10,516 bases of DNA from Suillus spraguei (lineage: Eukaryota > Basidiomycota > Agaricomycetes > Boletales > Suillaceae). The position numbers and the translations under genes are program-made. The notes below the pieces were generated by a model. That model searched no databases. It was not told the origin of the DNA and worked only from the letters and a program-made list of their open reading frames with translations. Each line of letters opens with the position of its first letter. Within the stretch, counting starts at the first letter, position 1. Location: assembly GCA_016800925.1 (NCBI GenBank), contig JABCPU010001241.1:1-10516 (forward strand), written 5' to 3'. Positions 1 to 7,600 of the stretch are shown here, piece after piece.

Positions 1-756
1 AGCTGTGACGACGCGGGAATTGATCAATGAGTCCTGCGAAGTGTTTCGACGGAGCGGTTGGGTCTATGGTCTGTAAGGCAGCGAAACGGGGGGAAAGGTG
101 CATGACCTTTGCTGCTTCTTCCTTGATTCGCTCTCGAAACTGCTGGAGTGTGGACGATTTGCTGATTGGTAGCGTGATGGGATCCTTCGCTGCCGTCCTT
201 AGAGACTTTGGGAGAAGTCTCCCCTCCGAGACGTCTTTCCTTGCTGCCCTTTTTGCCCTCTCATCTGCCTTCTCGTTCCCCGGTATTCCTACATGGCCTG
301 GCGTCCATCTCACCACCAGCCTTTTGCCATTGTTGTCTGGGATGATTTCACGGAGACTGTCGTGAAAGGTGTCCATTAGGTGATGTCCGGGTTGCGAATT
401 GAATGCTTTCGTTGCGCGAATTGCCGCCTGGTTGTCCACCCCCAGTGCCATTGATTCTCCCCCTCCTGCTCTTCTAATCAGCTCCACCGCTAGAATCATC
501 CCCACTAGCTCTCCCTCATATACCGTGTGCTCGCTATCCTTCCCCAGATAAAACCTTAGTTCGTCTTTTACCTCTCCGTCTCGCATGAGAATGGCCGCTG
601 CCCCTACTCCTCCATCTATGGCCCGAACCGTCTGAGTATACTCGGATCTCTTCCCTCGCCAGCTCATCTTCGTCGGCTGCTTCCTTCTTCTTCCTCGCTA
701 TCTGTAATTCGACGTCCGGCTTCCACTTTGGATTGTGGCGGATTGGGTGGATCTTT
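1..756 (-). CDS. ORF2 segment 5: RNase H domain and start of C-terminal region, partial
   Basis: RNase H type I motifs are spread over two frames. The first catalytic aspartate is in VYSDGSG (codon at 630-632). After a slip at 618-623 the reading resumes with IDGGVGAAAILMRDGE and stays open for 206 codons to the window edge. It carries VYEGEL with the catalytic glutamate (about 509-511), GVDNQAA with aspartate at 434-436, RWTPGHVGIPGNEKAD with the histidine of the GHVG loop, and the last aspartate at 263-265. All the acidic residues are present. Known role: degrading RNA in the RNA:DNA hybrid. The bases from about 230 to 2 encode the beginning of the C-terminal region (LPKSLRTAAKDPITLP and onward). 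The end of ORF2 is left of the window. Confidence 0.88.
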
Positions 757-905
757 CTCCATTCGAGCTGGGTTGACCTTGAATTCGTACATTAGCTTGT
801 GAAGCGGGGATGGGTGGCGCTTTGGTTTGGCAAAGTTGCGTGCATTCCCGTAGTTGTAGGCCATCTTGATGTCTCTGGCTAGCGGGTGAGAGTCTGGGAG
901 TGAGT
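757..905 (-). CDS. ORF2 segment 4: linker between connection and RNase H
   Basis: In this frame the sequence reads SLPDSHPLARDI, then YGNARNFAKPKRHPSPLHKL, then VNPARMEK. This is a spacer before the RNase H domain and has no catalytic residues of its own. The frame continues to 664, but after the AAA run at 754-756 the matching reading is IHPIRHNPKWKPDVEL in another frame, so the later part of this open frame is noise. The ATG at 930 belongs to the previous segment read out of frame and is not a start. Confidence 0.7.
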
Positions 906-1430
906 CATTCTGAGGGTCGATTTGAGGCATATCTTGCGTAGTGTCTGTTGAAAGGGAAGTATGTTAGCGTGCGCGTCTAGGATATCTGTAGCAGTGGATC
1001 TCATTCCGCCCGTTATCATCAGGGTTGCCATTCTCTGCACCCTTGCCATTTGCGACGCGAATCCTCGAGCCCCTCGTCCATTTAGCTTCTTTCCTTTGCC
1101 CTTTGCTACCAGTCCTGCGCACCAGACATCAGCTGCATATAACATTTTAGGAATGACTACTCCCTCGTATAGTCTCTTCATTAGTCGACTTTTGATGCCC
1201 TTCGTGGGTCGGATCATCCTGTTGCAGGCCAGGATGTACTTTGTGCCTTTTGCCAGGGCGTGGGCTGCATGTTCCTTGAAGTTAAGGTTCTCGTCTATTA
1301 TTACTCCTAGAAATTTGTGCGAGCTCGATGGTTGTATTGTGTGATTTCGAATGGCGATTGCAGGTTTTGGCGCAGGGATTGTTTTGTGTGGGTCCGTGAC
1401 ACTTTGCACGCGCTTTCTTGAGAGACATAC
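903..1430 (-). CDS. ORF2 segment 3: RT thumb/connection region
   Basis: After the slip at 1430-1432 the homologous reading resumes with CLSRKRV and continues through FLGVIIDENLNFKEH, ALAKGTKYIL, RLMKRLYEGVVIPKMLY and AADVWC. This is the conserved region between RT and RNase H in fungal LINEs of this group: the FLG...D...F..H block, then the LY..VVIPKMLY.ADVW block. The open frame runs to a TAG at about 879, but from about 903 the family reading moves to another frame, so the final residues are not real. The GTG at 1409 is only the first start-like codon in this frame. Confidence in the homology is high; the exact slip bases are approximate. Confidence 0.82.
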
Positions 1431-2754
1431 CCAGTGCCGTTTTGTCTAGCTCGAATTCCGCGTGATGCTCCTCACTCCATTGTAGCGCGCCTCCTCTCTT
1501 CTCCATCATTCTAGTTAGCTTAGTGTTCGCCTCTTCGTATGACTCACCTTTCGCTATTAAAGCGACATCGTCTATGAATCCTAAGCTGAGTTCTCCCTTG
1601 CGGGGTCTTGGATCTGCGACTCTTAGTAGGTCAGTATTGTAGAAGATGAATGCAAGTGGGGATAAGGGACAGCCTTGATCGACACCACCTTTGACCTGGA
1701 ATGATTCCGATTGAAAATCGTCAAAGATTAGAGATGTTGATCTTCCGTCTAATCTTCTCCTGTACCAATCGATGTATTCTTGAGGTATTCCTGATTTCTT
1801 GAGGTTGTGGAGGAGTTTGTTGACCACGACACTGGGAAAAGCGGCTTTAACATCCAGGAACAACATGGAAACAAAATTTTCCCTTGAGGCCCAAGCGTCA
1901 GTAATGAACTTCGTTAGTAAGTGCAGGGAATCTGTGGTCGAGCGTCCTGGTCTTCCCCCAAAGTGCGTTGCTGCTAAGAGATCGTGTCTTTCGGCTATAT
2001 AGGTGAGGTCGTCTGCCACGCATGAGGATAGTATTTTGGCCATGGTGTCCAGCAGCGTTATCGGTCTGTACGCCTTGGGGAGACTGTAGTCCGGTCTGCC
2101 GGGTTTGCGCAGTACTATGGTTGATGACTTCTTCCACTGGTCCGGGTATATTTCTAATGTAAAGGTCGCTCGAAATATCGGTCCCATAAATGGGACTAGC
2201 TGCGCTGCGCAGTGGGTGAAGACGCAGTTACTTATTCCATTCGGTCCAGGGGCTTTGTGCGGGGAGAGCTTTGCTATCGCTCTGTCTATCTGTTCATTCG
2301 TTATCAGTGTAAACTCACAAACGGGAGGAGGGTAAATATAATTAGGGTCTACGTGCTCATTGGCCGGGGGGGGTTTGAAGAAGACCTCATATAAGAGCTC
2401 GCTTTTCCTGTCGTTGGTTTGGGTTGAGTTTTGATGATTGCGTTCTGGGTCCTTGAGCGTGGCGATTCTTGTGTGCATTTGATCTTCTGGGTTGCTTGCT
2501 GCGTAGTGGTGAAAATTCCATACCCCGGCTGGGGTCATCGTTTCCAGCCAGGCGGTCCAGTGAGATTCCTTTGCCTTCCTGATGCTTTCTGAGAAGGCGT
2601 TGCGCGCTTTGCGATACTGTTCGTGGATTGGGTCGTTTCTATACACTAGTTTAGCTCTCGATTTGCGGCCTAATTTATGTACTTCCTTTCGTTCTATATC
2701 CAGGCTTTTTGACCACCATCGTTTTGCGTAGGGTGATGGTTTCGATTTCGGCAC
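1282..2754 (-). CDS. ORF2 segment 2: reverse transcriptase domain
   Basis: A 490-codon open frame whose first codon as listed is GTG, which only marks where the frame resumes after the slip at 2755-2757; it is not a true start. Residues 1-150 are the linker between endonuclease and RT. RT motifs follow: HKAPGPNGISN (166-176), KAYRPITLLDT (227-237), motif A FLDVKAAFPSV with D301, motif B GVDQGCPLSP (357-366), and motif C GFIDDV with D395/D396. The three catalytic aspartates are present, so the domain is chemically intact. FIDDV in place of YADD-type boxes is what I expect of fungal Tad1-like elements. After about residue 441 the frame slips at the GGG run 1430-1432, and the last 49 residues are nonsense. 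Confidence 0.92.
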   Translation of the reverse strand: MPKSKPSPYAKRWWSKSLDIERKEVHKLGRKSRAKLVYRNDPIHEQYRKARNAFSESIRKAKESHWTAWLETMTPAGVWNFHHYAASNPEDQMHTRIATLKDPERNHQNSTQTNDRKSELLYEVFFKPPPANEHVDPNYIYPPPVCEFTLITNEQIDRAIAKLSPHKAPGPNGISNCVFTHCAAQLVPFMGPIFRATFTLEIYPDQWKKSSTIVLRKPGRPDYSLPKAYRPITLLDTMAKILSSCVADDLTYIAERHDLLAATHFGGRPGRSTTDSLHLLTKFITDAWASRENFVSMLFLDVKAAFPSVVVNKLLHNLKKSGIPQEYIDWYRRRLDGRSTSLIFDDFQSESFQVKGGVDQGCPLSPLAFIFYNTDLLRVADPRPRKGELSLGFIDDVALIAKGESYEEANTKLTRMMEKRGGALQWSEEHHAEFELDKTALGMSLKKARAKCHGPTQNNPCAKTCNRHSKSHNTTIELAQISRSNNRREP

Positions 2755-3743
2755 TTTGCATCTACTACCTTCGCGATGATTGAAGTGAGGTTGTCGAAGG
2801 CCTCCTCGAATTGAACTTTCGTCATGATCTCAGTTGGTGGGGGGATGGTGCTGAGATCCGCTGCTAGTGCCTCATTTATTTCGTCCCAGTCTGCTTCTCT
2901 GTAATTGTGGCGCGGTATACAGTTGATGCGTTCTGGTTGCAATTCTAGCGAGCTAATGATCGGAAAGTGGTCAGTGATGACTGGTCTTAGGTGGTACTCA
3001 ACGTTGCATGCCGTGAAAGCGTGTTGGAGTTGGGCTGAGCAGAAGACGTTGTCGGGTCTTGTGAGGTTCTTCGTGGATGATGCTTCCAGTGTGGCGATTC
3101 CCGGGGGTAGTACTTGGATTAAATTGTACAGCGCTAGAAGATTTATTAGTACACCTGCGGCGTCGAGGTTCGCTGCAGTGAATAGGTGACTGTTTGAAGT
3201 TAGCTCCCACATTGGGTGGTGCCGGTTGAAGTCGCCTAGCCAAATTATATGTTCAGTATTTACTTCCTCCTCGCCTTGAGCGAGTTGTTGAGGGTTTGCC
3301 CGACGTGCGTTATGTTCCGTTTGCATATGTCTTTCGAGGAAATGCAGGGTGCCGTCGTGGTCGCAGGGGTTATATATATTATAGAAACGCACCTTTCCGA
3401 AGTCTCCCGATAATTCTATGGCCATGACGTTCGTCGATTGGATTGGGATAGCGTGCCATTTGTTCTTGGAGATCTTCTTGTTGATCAGCATTATCACTTG
3501 CGTTCGGTTTTGATTCGTGTGGTGGCCGGTTGGGTATACCACATCCCAATAGCGTCGGAGGCTAGAGGCGTTAGCGAGATTCACAGGGTTGAGAAAAGGT
3601 TCTTGTATACATGCCATGTCGAAGTTGTCGGGATTGAGGTTCTTCAGGAGGTGTTCCCATGCGTTGGAGGATTTGCGAAGGTTCTGCTGCCATATTTTGA
3701 AGTCTGTTCTCTGTTGGTGTTGTGTTGTTGGTTCTTGCTGCAT
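2694..3743 (-). CDS. ORF2 segment 1: APE-type endonuclease domain
   Basis: Numbered from the ATG at 3743, the segment shows the exonuclease/endonuclease/phosphatase fold motifs in order: WQQN with N21, IQEPF with catalytic E48, LGDFN with D171 and N173, RPDNVF with D231, and the closing TDHFP with D258 and H259. These are the metal-binding and catalytic residues of APE-type LINE endonucleases, which nick the target to prime reverse transcription. All are intact. The open frame extends upstream to 3869 without a stop, but the ATG at 3743 is preferred because it overlaps the probable ORF1 stop. The last 21 codons, after about 2755, are out of frame; the linker to the RT continues in another frame. 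A shadow frame on the plus strand across 2905-3189 is not considered coding. Confidence 0.9.
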   Translation of the reverse strand: MQQEPTTQHQQRTDFKIWQQNLRKSSNAWEHLLKNLNPDNFDMACIQEPFLNPVNLANASSLRRYWDVVYPTGHHTNQNRTQVIMLINKKISKNKWHAIPIQSTNVMAIELSGDFGKVRFYNIYNPCDHDGTLHFLERHMQTEHNARRANPQQLAQGEEEVNTEHIIWLGDFNRHHPMWELTSNSHLFTAANLDAAGVLINLLALYNLIQVLPPGIATLEASSTKNLTRPDNVFCSAQLQHAFTACNVEYHLRPVITDHFPIISSLELQPERINCIPRHNYREADWDEINEALAADLSTIPPPTEIMTKVQFEEAFDNLTSIIAKVVDAKCRNRNHHPTQNDGGQKAWI

Positions 3744-5565
3744 TAGTCCCAGCCGCTGGCCGCGTTGCCGTCTTGCGTGTAGTTGAGTGTTGAGAAGAAA
3801 GAGTCTCTTGAGGCAGCGGAATGAGAGCGTTGAGGTTGGGTGTCTGGCGCGTTTTCTTGCTGTGTCCACATATCTGTGAGACGCGATTGACTCCTAATGG
3901 GATGTTGTTGGGGAATCTTGGGCGCTGCGGTTGATTGAGTCTTGCTTTCATTGGTCTTGCTTCTCTCGTTCTGTTTTGCTGAGGTGGGGGGGGATTCTGG
4001 TTAGTTAGGTTTGTGTGATCACCGTTACCTTCTTGCTGATATTCGTTCCACTCATTGGGCTGTTCGTCTATCTTTTCCCAGGTAAGTGGGTCCTCCGTTG
4101 GGTAGAATCGGTATCTTGATTCGTCGTTGCGTCTCTTGTGTGCTTCCCACTTGCTTAGGAATGTCGGGCACACTCGGCTCCATGCTGCGTGTCCCTTGAT
4201 TTCACAGTTAGTGCAGTAGTAGTTGTTGGGGTCGTCTACCTTGCACATTGCTGTGCGATGTTGTTCTCCACATGTTCCGCATGTGTCAATATCCTTGGGG
4301 CAGTCTGTTGCCATGTGGTTGCCGTCGAAGGAGTGGCACTTGAGACATCTTGATGGTTCTGGTAGAAGTTTGCGTCCATATACTCTTTTGCTGGCTACCG
4401 ATAACCCGAATTTGATGGCGTGATTCGCGCTCTCCCTAGAATTGAAGGTTAGTATAATGTGAGCTGTTCTCTGGTTCGGGTTGCGTCTCGCTATTGGTTT
4501 GATGTACTTAGCCTTCAGGATGGTTTTTGGGGCGAAAGCAGCCTTCTTCTCGATGTCATCTATGGCTGCATTAGATTCTGGGACGAACGAGATCGGGACG
4601 TTTTCCATCAGGACGTGGAATGTGCGGTCTTTGATGGTGACATTGGAGCCGAATCGTTCCAAGAAGTTGCTGCGATTTGTTGGGATGTTGAACCATTCCG
4701 TTGACTCCTTGGAGTTGAGTTCGTATATGATGCCCCCGTGAGGGAGTTTGCGTGCTGATACGAAGGTGAGGTCGTCCGGAGTTGGGATGTCGTCCTTGTT
4801 CATCATTTCGATGGCTAGTTTTGCCTTGGTGACCAACTGTGCCTCTGTGAGCTGTGTGGTGGCGTCCTTAGGCATGAAGAGTGATCTTCTATCTATCAAA
4901 ATCTGTCTCGTTTGACCTTCGTTGCGTGAAAGAAGTTTCGTTAGTGGGCCAGGGATCGGCGCTTTCGCTGCCGCTGCATAGGATCTAGGTCCTTCAGACC
5001 CGTTGAGTACTGCCTCTGCGTTGGTATGATTCTGAATCGCTTGCGTTGCGCTCTTTGTGGCCTTATCTATTCCCTCAAGTGATTTACTAAGATTAGTACG
5101 CACCTCTTTTACTGCCTCCTCTAGTGCCTCTTTATGCTTGTCTGTTGATTGCGCTAATTCCTCAGCCTTCTCTACCATGATTGTTAGGGGGCCGCCTATG
5201 AGTGTTTCGATCTTGTTGATGATGTTGGTCATGTCCATCGCGTGTTCCGCGTCATACAAAACCATGGCAATAGCCCTGAGTATCTCGGCGTGGGTAGATC
5301 CTAGACCTGCCGAGGCGCTGAATTCGAAGATTGCTGTTACTATTTGCGTGAGCATAGTTCCTGCTGTTGGGAGAACTAGGCCATGCGTGTTTAGGAGCTT
5401 CTTTGCTGTGATTATGTTAGTTATATCTGTTCTTATACTTGTACCTTCTATGTGTTCTTCGATTGACTTGCTGGAGGCAAGTAGCGGTTTGTTTGCTGTT
5501 GTTTTTCTGAGACGAGTGTTGCCCACCACTGGGGCTGTCGGGCTTGTGGATCCTGATGGAGCCAT
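3571..5565 (-). CDS. LINE ORF1, gag-like nucleic-acid-binding protein (probable frameshift near its 3' end)
   Basis: A 664-codon open frame. Residues about 130-180 form a charged, heptad-like helix likely to be a coiled coil. Residues about 220-400 look like the RNA-binding middle of LINE ORF1 proteins. Three zinc knuckles follow: C407/C410/H417/C422, C429/C432/H436/C441 and C451/C454/H459/C466. A basic, proline- and glutamine-rich tail comes next. Family knowledge says this protein coats element RNA in a ribonucleoprotein with ORF2. The ATG at 5565 has G at -3 and G at +4; no other ATG lies upstream in frame. The last 100 or so residues are probably out of frame: another frame running from about 3880 ends in TAA at 3743-3745, overlapping the ORF2 ATG, and reads as a more natural tail. 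A one-base loss around 3878-3888 would explain this. As read, the frame runs 173 bases into ORF2, through endonuclease codons. Confidence 0.9.
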   Translation of the reverse strand: MAPSGSTSPTAPVVGNTRLRKTTANKPLLASSKSIEEHIEGTSIRTDITNIITAKKLLNTHGLVLPTAGTMLTQIVTAIFEFSASAGLGSTHAEILRAIAMVLYDAEHAMDMTNIINKIETLIGGPLTIMVEKAEELAQSTDKHKEALEEAVKEVRTNLSKSLEGIDKATKSATQAIQNHTNAEAVLNGSEGPRSYAAAAKAPIPGPLTKLLSRNEGQTRQILIDRRSLFMPKDATTQLTEAQLVTKAKLAIEMMNKDDIPTPDDLTFVSARKLPHGGIIYELNSKESTEWFNIPTNRSNFLERFGSNVTIKDRTFHVLMENVPISFVPESNAAIDDIEKKAAFAPKTILKAKYIKPIARRNPNQRTAHIILTFNSRESANHAIKFGLSVASKRVYGRKLLPEPSRCLKCHSFDGNHMATDCPKDIDTCGTCGEQHRTAMCKVDDPNNYYCTNCEIKGHAAWSRVCPTFLSKWEAHKRRNDESRYRFYPTEDPLTWEKIDEQPNEWNEYQQEGNGDHTNLTNQNPPPPQQNRTREARPMKARLNQPQRPRFPNNIPLGVNRVSQICGHSKKTRQTPNLNALIPLPQETLSSQHSTTRKTATRPAAGTNAARTNNTTPTENRLQNMAAEPSQILQRMGTPPEEPQSRQLRHGMYTRTFSQPCESR
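3741..3745 (-). promoter_or_regulatory. TAATG stop/start overlap between ORF1 and ORF2
   Basis: On the minus strand the five bases TAATG join a TAA stop (3745-3743), in the frame I take as the original ORF1 frame, to the ATG (3743-3741) of ORF2. Overlapping stop/start words of this kind are known to drive termination-reinitiation of the downstream ORF in some LINEs, such as SART1. The sequence and frames are direct observation. Its use here is inferred, and it depends on ORF1 having lost its frame upstream. Confidence 0.55.
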
Positions 5566-5740
5566 GTCAGACCTTCTGGGGACTGTTTTGGATTTTCTGA
5601 GGTTAGGTGGGTTTGATGTGAGTAGCTGGGTGGCGCCCTTTGAGCGTCGGGAACGCTGTTGAGCGCAGGGCCTCGGTTGGTTTTTCGGGGTCCTAGTCGA
5701 GGTGCCACTTGGTTCAGGTCCAAGAAGCGATTTATATACT
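5566..5740 (-). other. LINE 5' leader (5' untranslated region)
   Basis: About 175 bases separate the inferred 5' junction from the ORF1 ATG. The ORF1 frame is open upstream for 59 codons, from a TGA at 5745-5743, and contains no ATG, so it is either untranslated or used from a non-AUG start. A TATATAAA word lies on the minus strand at 5738-5731, at or just outside the junction, so it may belong to the target DNA. Tad1-type elements usually carry an internal promoter in this region; none can be defined by eye here. Confidence 0.6.
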
Positions 5741-5798
5741 TGTCATATGCACATATTTCTTTTCATGCAGTTCAACTGAAATGAGATCCACGGAAAAG

Positions 5799-5854
5799 CT
5801 GTAGAAAGCATGTGGGTGGGTATACTTATTTTTGAATACATAATATCAAGGTAC
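5799..5854 (-). other. Spliceosomal intron in TPR relic (56 bases)
   Basis: It begins GTACCT and ends CTACAG. The upstream exon ends on a codon boundary after HSMYENLAV. The downstream exon starts with LF, as the family is expected to, and then shows two stops. Confidence 0.5.
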
Positions 5855-6003
5855 CACCGCCAAGTTTTCATACATAGAATGGACGGGCAATGTAGATGAG
5901 AAAGTACTGGTTCTGACAACAGTCGTGAAATGATTGGCAGCTTCGTCGTGATGCACGCCATCCAAGGCATCGATTCCCAGCTGAATATGAAGATACGCCT
6001 GAC

Positions 6004-6052
6004 CTGATGTTGCGGGTATTAGTGTCAATGTGTGAACCCCGGACCTTGGGAC
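6004..6052 (-). other. Spliceosomal intron in TPR relic (49 bases)
   Basis: It begins GTCCCA, contains a CTAAT branch-like word and ends CATCAG. Removal joins VVEA to AYLHIQLGID in frame, as expected for the family. A stronger donor, CAG|GTAACG at 6088, would also keep the frame but would delete conserved residues, so it is second choice. Confidence 0.5.
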
Positions 6053-6346
6053 TCGCTTCCACAACAAGACATGCAAGAGCACCGTTACCTGAACAGATGA
6101 TGACAGCTAACTCTCGGATGTGCATAATTACCTCCTTGTGTTGATCTGCATCGAAAGGTGCGATGGCCTGGAGACCCCAATGAAGCATTTCGTATGCATG
6201 ACTCATGAGTAAATTAACCAATAGTTTGTATTAAATCCTGTTCGTAAACATGGACGCGATGTCAAATGCCTTGATCGCATCCCAGGCATGACCTCTTCTG
6301 CAAAGGGCAATGCCCTTGAAGATGCAGCTTGTGGATGAGGATGGGA

Positions 6347-6408
6347 CTACGTCGCGATCAAAGTTAGCTTCTCTCGTAATGGGGGCATGATGGGTCAGTG
6401 TATCTCAC
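6347..6408 (-). other. Spliceosomal intron in TPR relic (62 bases)
   Basis: It begins GTGAGA, has a perfect CTAAC branch-point word 16 to 20 bases before the end, and ends in TAG. Removing it joins two recognisable TPR exons, though a one-base slip remains in the frame. The size is typical of basidiomycete introns. Confidence 0.6.
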
Positions 6409-6495
6409 CTTGTTTCTATCATCATCAAGTACGCTGTCCCAATCGTGTTTGCACGCCCCGATAAGGAACGACTGGCATATGAGCGTTGTTGGCAT

Positions 6496-7310
6496 CAACG
6501 TTAATATCTCATGTTAGCAGCTCTGTAGCAAAGTCTCCCTGGGATATGCATTCATTACAAACTGGTGTTTGTGGTGAGAAACCATGTGAAGCATGGTCAC
6601 ACAAATTACTTATAATCAAAGCGGAAAAATTGGGTTTCAAGGGGATTGTTGCGTGAGGTACCCTAACAAAAATATAGTGAGAAGATGGAAGGACAAAAGC
6701 CGATGCGAACATCCCTCTTCGACGCGTGTCCCCCAGAAAAACTGTCTTTGAGCAAAACGATCTCAGGTACAGTCCACTCTGAGACCTTGATGATGTGCGG
6801 AAGCTCAGGTTGCAGTGCTGGACATCAGCAGCATGCGAAAGCGTTCAAGAAATGGATTATCACCCTTGATAGGAGGCCGCGGTGAAAAGTATGGTATAAG
6901 AGTACCACAAGTGTCCAACTTACATGGTCATTGCACAAAACATATGGGCGAGCTTTCTACCATTTGTTTCGGAGACGTTGGTTGCATCTGTCGTGCTTTT
7001 CAACACTCGATGAGTGAAGAATGAACTGAGGTACGGAATTCTTGTCCGATGCAGACCGGGAGGGTATCTGTGGTGCCAGCCACAGTGAAGGGGGAAGTGG
7101 TGTATATTAGGAAGTGGAGGAAAGTTCGGAGCTACTCTGTTGGTTGATGCATGGCGCTCTTTCAATGTAAATGATGACCAAACCTGTTTCAAGTTCAACG
7201 GCGATACCTAATATTAGTGATGAGGCGCGATTCGGACACGTCTGGCGAATGACATCTAATCCGTGTGGCCCGGGCTTACTCATTTGAAAGTCCGAGCAGA
7301 AAACATTTTC
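6496..7310. other. No recognisable gene
   Basis: Only short open frames of about 60 to 100 codons are present on both strands, and none has a motif I recognise. A minus-strand frame at 7198-6920 ends two bases into a GTAAGT donor-like word (6923-6918), so a lost exon is possible. The first few hundred bases would contain the promoter of the TPR relic; no TATA box stands out. Confidence 0.4.
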
Positions 7311-7600
7311 GAAGCTGTTGCGTATAGCCGCACAACCCCGATCAGTCCGGTCCAAGGATAATGATATGTAGCCGACATTTCCGCCAAGGCGCTTCGAATT
7401 TCTAGGAAGGACTTGCAAAGTTTACGCACTTGACTAGACCTTGGAGTACTTGTCACATCGAGTGCCGTTCGACGCAACAATGGGAATACAGACTGCGTAT
7501 TTCTCTCCCCCAGTGCGTTCCATTTTTTGTCTTTATCTTGTTTAGATACTTTTTCTCTGACGGTGTCTAATCTTATTATAGTGTAAGTGTAAGACTGACA

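Larger units (their letters stand above)
1..3743 (-). pseudogene. LINE ORF2 polyprotein (endonuclease-RT-RNase H), frameshifted, 3' partial
   Basis: The ORF2 coding content is continuous from the ATG at 3743 to the window edge but passes through several frames. Apparent one-base slips lie near 2755-2757 (AAA run, one A short), 1430-1432 (GGG, one G extra), 901-910, 754-756 (AAA, one A extra) and 618-623 (one C extra). Each call rests on recognised family motifs resuming in the next frame. No stop codon interrupts any of the six segments in its own frame. The protein would nick target DNA, reverse transcribe element RNA and remove RNA from the hybrid. The expected C-terminal cysteine/histidine finger is not reached. 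The slips may be real lesions or homopolymer sequencing errors. Confidence 0.88.
1..5740 (-). mobile_element. Tad1-type non-LTR retrotransposon (LINE), 3' end outside window
   Basis: A LINE copy lies on the minus strand: 5' leader, ORF1 with three CCHC knuckles, then ORF2 with APE endonuclease, reverse transcriptase and RNase H in that order. This order and the FIDDV form of the catalytic motif are known for the fungal Tad1 clade; the clade call is by pattern recognition, not a tree. The 5' junction is placed between about 5725 and 5745, where similarity to the neighbouring TPR gene relic stops. The 3' end, any C-terminal zinc finger of ORF2, the 3' tail and the target-site duplication lie left of base 1. 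Such elements copy themselves by target-primed reverse transcription in the nucleus. This copy has about six single-base frame slips but no in-frame nonsense codon in the segments read, so it is near-intact in content but not translatable as sequenced. Confidence 0.93.
5743..6495 (-). pseudogene. 5' part of a TPR-like fungal gene, decayed and cut by the LINE
   Basis: Proposed exons on the minus strand: 6495-6409 (ATG at 6495; includes KHDWDSVLDDD), 6346 to about 6238 (FKGIALCRRGHAWDAIKAFD), about 6195-6053 (LQAIAPFDADQHKEV to LACLVVEA), 6003-5855 (AYLHIQLGIDALDG, HDEAANHFTTVV, HSMYEN) and a decayed 5798-5743. The G-AL...G...DAI.AF..A and AYL.LGI.AL...HDEAA.HF patterns are TPR-like helix pairs. 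From memory, this order of words matches a TPR family common in Boletales, some members of which carry a HET-type domain downstream; no search was run. Damage: a one-base slip at the 6408/6346 junction, and two in-frame TGA codons (5774-5772, 5765-5763) in the last exon. Similarity stops at about 5743, where the LINE begins. Downstream exons would lie beyond the LINE. Confidence 0.6.

Noticed and set aside
27..365. Plus-strand open frame of 112 codons
   Set aside because: It is antisense to the RNase H and C-terminal part of the LINE ORF2, which has clear catalytic motifs.
2755..2757. Programmed -1 frameshift between endonuclease and RT
   Set aside because: The site GCA AAG TGC is not a slippery heptamer, and LINE ORF2 normally encodes both domains in one frame. 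A missing A in a short A run is simpler.
5057..5662. Plus-strand open frame of 201 codons
   Set aside because: It lies opposite the N-terminal and coiled-coil region of ORF1, and its hydrophobic composition is what an antisense frame of that region gives.
5448..5723. Minus-strand 91-codon frame starting at 5723
   Set aside because: It overlaps ORF1 in another frame, has no motif, and is better explained as leader sequence read out of frame.
5731..5738. TATATAAA on the minus strand as the LINE promoter
   Set aside because: It sits at or outside the uncertain 5' junction and may be target DNA; LINE promoters are usually internal.
6581..6597. Small hairpin ACCATG...CATGGT with a five-base loop
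   Set aside because: A six-base stem is expected by chance in this much sequence, and it has no associated terminator or RNA gene context.
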